From: Triplophysa rosa | Taxonomy: Eukaryota > Chordata > Actinopteri > Cypriniformes > Nemacheilidae | Assembly (NCBI RefSeq): GCF_024868665.1 | Contig: NC_079906.1 | Location: 10,488,833 to 10,552,832 of the forward strand | DNA: 64,000 nucleotides | Direction: 5' to 3' | Shown: piece after piece, positions 33,125 through 64,000 of the stretch | How the letters are laid out: every line of letters begins with the position of its first letter | How positions within the stretch are numbered: the first letter of the stretch is position 1 | Translations under genes and position numbers: made by a program | Notes under the pieces: model-generated | What the model was told of the DNA's origin: nothing | Databases searched by the model: none | The model's input: only the letters and a program-made list of their open reading frames with translations

Positions 33125-35769
33125 TTACTGTAAAATACTAAGGATTTCCTTTGCGTTTTCTGTGTTCCAGCCCTGACCCTGAAGCGGCCCTTCACATGCC
33201 AGCACATACTTATGCAGGATTTGTGTGCCGATATCCCGGAAATGAAGCCTGTCCTCTTTTCGCTCTGTGCTATCCATGCTGCAGTCCTCATATTTCACTG
33301 CCCAGAAGCACATCTCACCAATGTACATCATTGTAAGCAAGTGTGTATCAGAAAAGATACCTAAAGGAGATAAAAGGAAAACTGTCATTTTTTTCAAGTA
33401 AAATAAACACACTTATCACTAACATTTCTTCTTGGTTATTAAAACATTTGTTTTTTGATTGCTAGGCATTAAGTCACACATTTCTCGAATATCCCTCTCA
33501 ATAAACCAATACTTGTTAAGATGGTATAAATCTTATTTTAATTAAAAATCAGTATGTGACAAAAGCAGAGATGCAATGCATGATCTGTCGCACACAGACA
33601 CATTTTTAATTCAATACAGACACTGGGCTTTGGGGGCTGACTTGGATAACATACACACAAACTTTGGAATTGAGAAATCAAAGAAATCAATCATTTGACT
33701 TTTACTTTTAAACAGAAAGTACACTTGCAACATGTACCTTCTGCCAGAAAATTGGCGGTCGCAGAGTCATGAAAAACCACACCATCGTTCAACTTCACAG
33801 AGTTCCTCACTTGCAACATTCTCATAAGGTAACGCACACCTTCTTGAAGACACTGTAAGACATGCAGCGTTGTAATACTTACTCAGATCATGGCAACTTA
33901 AACAGGCACTGTGGAGTGAGAGATTGGAAAAAGAACCTTAAGGAATGTGGCTTTGTTCTTCTTAATCCACTGCTTGCGCTGGTGCAGTGTGTGGCAGTAC
34001 ATATATAATAATGCCCCACGCCTCCAGTATAGGCACTCTAAGAGCTCCAGGCCTAGCACAGACTGCACCTGATCCAAAATAGAGGTTCATACAAAAAGTT
34101 GCTTCCAGCAGAGTGTTTAACAAGTCCTTTCAAGGGTTTTAAAAGGGGTAACGGCTTTTTTTGTCTAATTAACATCAAGTCAGGTCGTAATGCATCAAAA
34201 TTCGCAATAACATGCATGCATTTTTACATTTCATACAAAAACATTACTAACAAAAAAATGTAACAAAGTTGCACATTTCCAGATGGCATAGAAAAGATTG
34301 TTTACAGGCAAATACTACCTCTTGAGCAGGTACCAGTCGTCCTGCTAAAACCTCTGGCTCTGTCAAGTCTTGTAGTAACTGCTGAATTTTAAAAGGAGAA
34401 GTATCTTCTGGAAATTCCTGGTCTACAAGCTTGTTTTCCTCATAAAATGTAATGTCCAAGACAACCTGTGAACACACAGCGGAAAAGAATGCACAATATG
34501 ATCCACAGTGTCAGAAATGTGGCCAAAATGACTTTTAGCTTGGTGTGATGAAAATCAATAGTATTACTCATTATTCATTCCACATATGCCTGGTCTTGAG
34601 AAAATTCATAAGCTTAATAATGCCTAGACATATTAGTAAAAAATAAGAGTGTGATATGCGTTGCATGCAGTACCTGTGTAAAATCCTGCAGCAGTTTAGG
34701 GAGACTGCTGCTCTCTCCACCGTGTCTGTAAAAGGTTTTCAACTTGTCTAGTATGGAGGATGCATTCTGTAAATAATCATCATCTAGGAGAAAAATAAAT
34801 AGTACACTTTAACACAGAGGTCACACTACAGTAGTTTTATTAGGGAACTGCAAAGCATACACTGAATATGACCTGCACACATTGTGCCTGGTAGCACTTG
34901 GCTTAAAATAATTATCCAATTATCAGATTATACACTACCCCGTAATAATACATAAGATATCAACATGCATATTTGTTTCAAATAAAAGCATGTAAAGACA
35001 AAACAAATATGTAAAGCACTTATGCCTGGCTGGGCCTGAAACATGAAAGTATCCATGCAGAAAACTGTGAAACAAATTACACTTTTGCAGACTGAGTAAC
35101 AAGACAGGAACATCATGTAATTGGACATAATGTTTATTTGCCTTGCCAATAAACATAATTACTTTTTACAAAAAGAGACAGTGACCGTCTACTAAACAAC
35201 TGGTGTCTACACTTTCAACGTCACGTTTTAGGCAGGTAACGTTAACGTTAGTGACTACAATTGCAATCGTTAATATTTTGTGCGCATTGTGTTCCCCTGT
35301 AACGTTAGTTCACGTTTAGTCGCTGCATGACTACACGCAACTTCAATGCAAACCGCATTTAACAACTGGCTAATCAACAAATAACAAAATACAGCTTATA
35401 ATAAACGAAGTTTACCATGCATTGTAACATAAGGTTTAGTATAAGTAGTAGCTTACTGTTTTAAACTTGGTAATGTAACATTTTTTGTATAAACGGGGAG
35501 AGAGAGCAGCAGGGAAATGTTTGTTTTGGTTCGCAGTGATGCTAACGCACACCGGCTAAGCTAACTGACTAACGTTAGCTAGCTATGACAACACAGCGCT
35601 GATGCGGTCACTAAACATGCCATTTCTTTAATAAATATACACCGCATTTATGCCCTCGGCGACACGGTCTCCAGTTACCTGGTTTTTCCGTCCTTAGAGT
35701 GGCACACTTGTTATCTAACTCAAAAATCCTCCTCTCCAGCTCGACGCTTCGTCTGTAGTCGTCCGCCAT
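33125..35769 (-). CDS. rimoc1: RIMOC1 (C5orf51), RAB7A-interacting MON1-CCZ1 complex subunit, complete
   Basis: RIMOC1 is a soluble protein that works with the MON1-CCZ1 exchange factor and RAB7A on late endosomes and in mitophagy. Coding exons on the minus strand: 35769-35679, 34783-34674, 34465-34319, 34068-33937, 33852-33738, 33360-33125 (stop TAA). The total is 831 nt, 276 aa (human 294), with all phases consistent. Family blocks are clear: LDITFYEENKLVDQEFPED, LLECLYWRRGALLYMYCHTL, GIFSDTHLLTMMYIGEMCFW and the C-terminal CEGPLQGQGWNTENAKEIL. The N-terminus (MADDYRRSVELERRIFELDN) is a short charged helix. No membrane segment or signal peptide is present. The donor after exon 4 (CTTAAG|GTTCTT) is poor. 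The gene is head to head with OXCT1 and in tandem with FBXO4. Confidence 0.95.
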
Positions 35770-36115
35770 GACTGCAAACGACAGTCACGTGACGACCGCG
35801 CGCTTTCACGTGCGGAGGATTACTAAGGTCGCTTTTATGTTTTATTTCTGCAAATATATTTTGTTTATAAACGTAACGTATCACAGCTGCGTGAAAAAGA
35901 CAGTTAACTCTATCACAACTAAACATACACCCACAAATGCTATGTGTTAATAGCAGTGGATTCAAACGTACATTGGTGGCGACAGGGTTAAATGCAAATG
36001 AGCAAAACCGAGCCCCCTTCACTCCTCTGCTTCCCATCTCCGCCTCTGACATCATCGAGTGCATACTGTCACCCACCATCACTCGAACACAAAATTGGAC
36101 CTGTATTTTAGAAAC
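35770..36115. promoter_or_regulatory. Bidirectional promoter region between RIMOC1 and OXCT1
   Basis: Only 346 bp separate the two start codons, so both 5' untranslated regions and core promoters must fit here. Two E-boxes CACGTG lie at 35786-35791 and 35807-35812. The first is in the palindrome GTCACGTGAC, which matches the CLEAR/TFEB-type and USF consensus. TGACATCA, CRE/ATF-like, is near 36047. No TATA box is evident. The human genes have the same head-to-head order. Confidence 0.75.

Positions 36116-64000
<27,885 letters not shown>

Overview
The window is vertebrate nuclear DNA from a teleost fish. Genes are split into short exons with GT/AG introns, the proteins match vertebrate families, and more than a third of the sequence is recognisable transposon debris. 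Several repeats, above all the TTAA-flanked palindromes starting AAAGGGATAGTTCACCC, are typical of cypriniform fishes (carp and zebrafish relatives), so a cyprinid is the best guess. Species cannot be read from the sequence alone.

The gene order matches the human 5p13 block GHR - FBXO4 - RIMOC1(C5orf51) - OXCT1. From left to right: (1) 1-22 kb looks like the 5' part of a minus-strand growth hormone receptor gene. One exon with a signal peptide lies at 10923-11026 and a possible non-coding first exon near 21.3-21.6 kb; the rest is intron full of transposons. (2) FBXO4 is complete on the minus strand (seven coding exons, 28820-31740, 368 aa). (3) RIMOC1 is complete on the minus strand (six coding exons, 33125-35769, 276 aa). 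(4) OXCT1 is on the plus strand from 36116. Thirteen coding exons (423 codons) are present and the 3' end lies beyond the window. RIMOC1 and OXCT1 are head to head with 346 bp between their start codons, so they share a promoter region.

The genes serve separate cell functions: OXCT1 in mitochondrial ketone-body use, RIMOC1 in RAB7/MON1-CCZ1 trafficking and mitophagy, FBXO4 as an SCF ubiquitin-ligase receptor, and GHR at the cell surface.

The most unusual content is the layered transposons. A hAT-like element (6385-10751, exact 8-bp target duplication) holds at least five further elements, two of them with exact 8-bp duplications of their own. In OXCT1 intron 10 a Tc1 element (54663-58154) carries a tRNA-type SINE and a 1.7-kb element with an AT target duplication. 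That 1.7-kb element encodes a THAP-like start and a second protein fragment, and looks like the ISL2EU/PHIS group. A sister copy with the same ends lies in OXCT1 intron 12. A nearly intact Tc1 transposon with one premature stop lies at 1510-3104. I found no tRNA or rRNA genes, CRISPR arrays or bacterial features. No complete, clearly novel system is evident; the best leads are the ISL2EU-like pair, a TTAA element carrying a spliceable ORF, an in-frame alternative donor in FBXO4, and promoter motifs.
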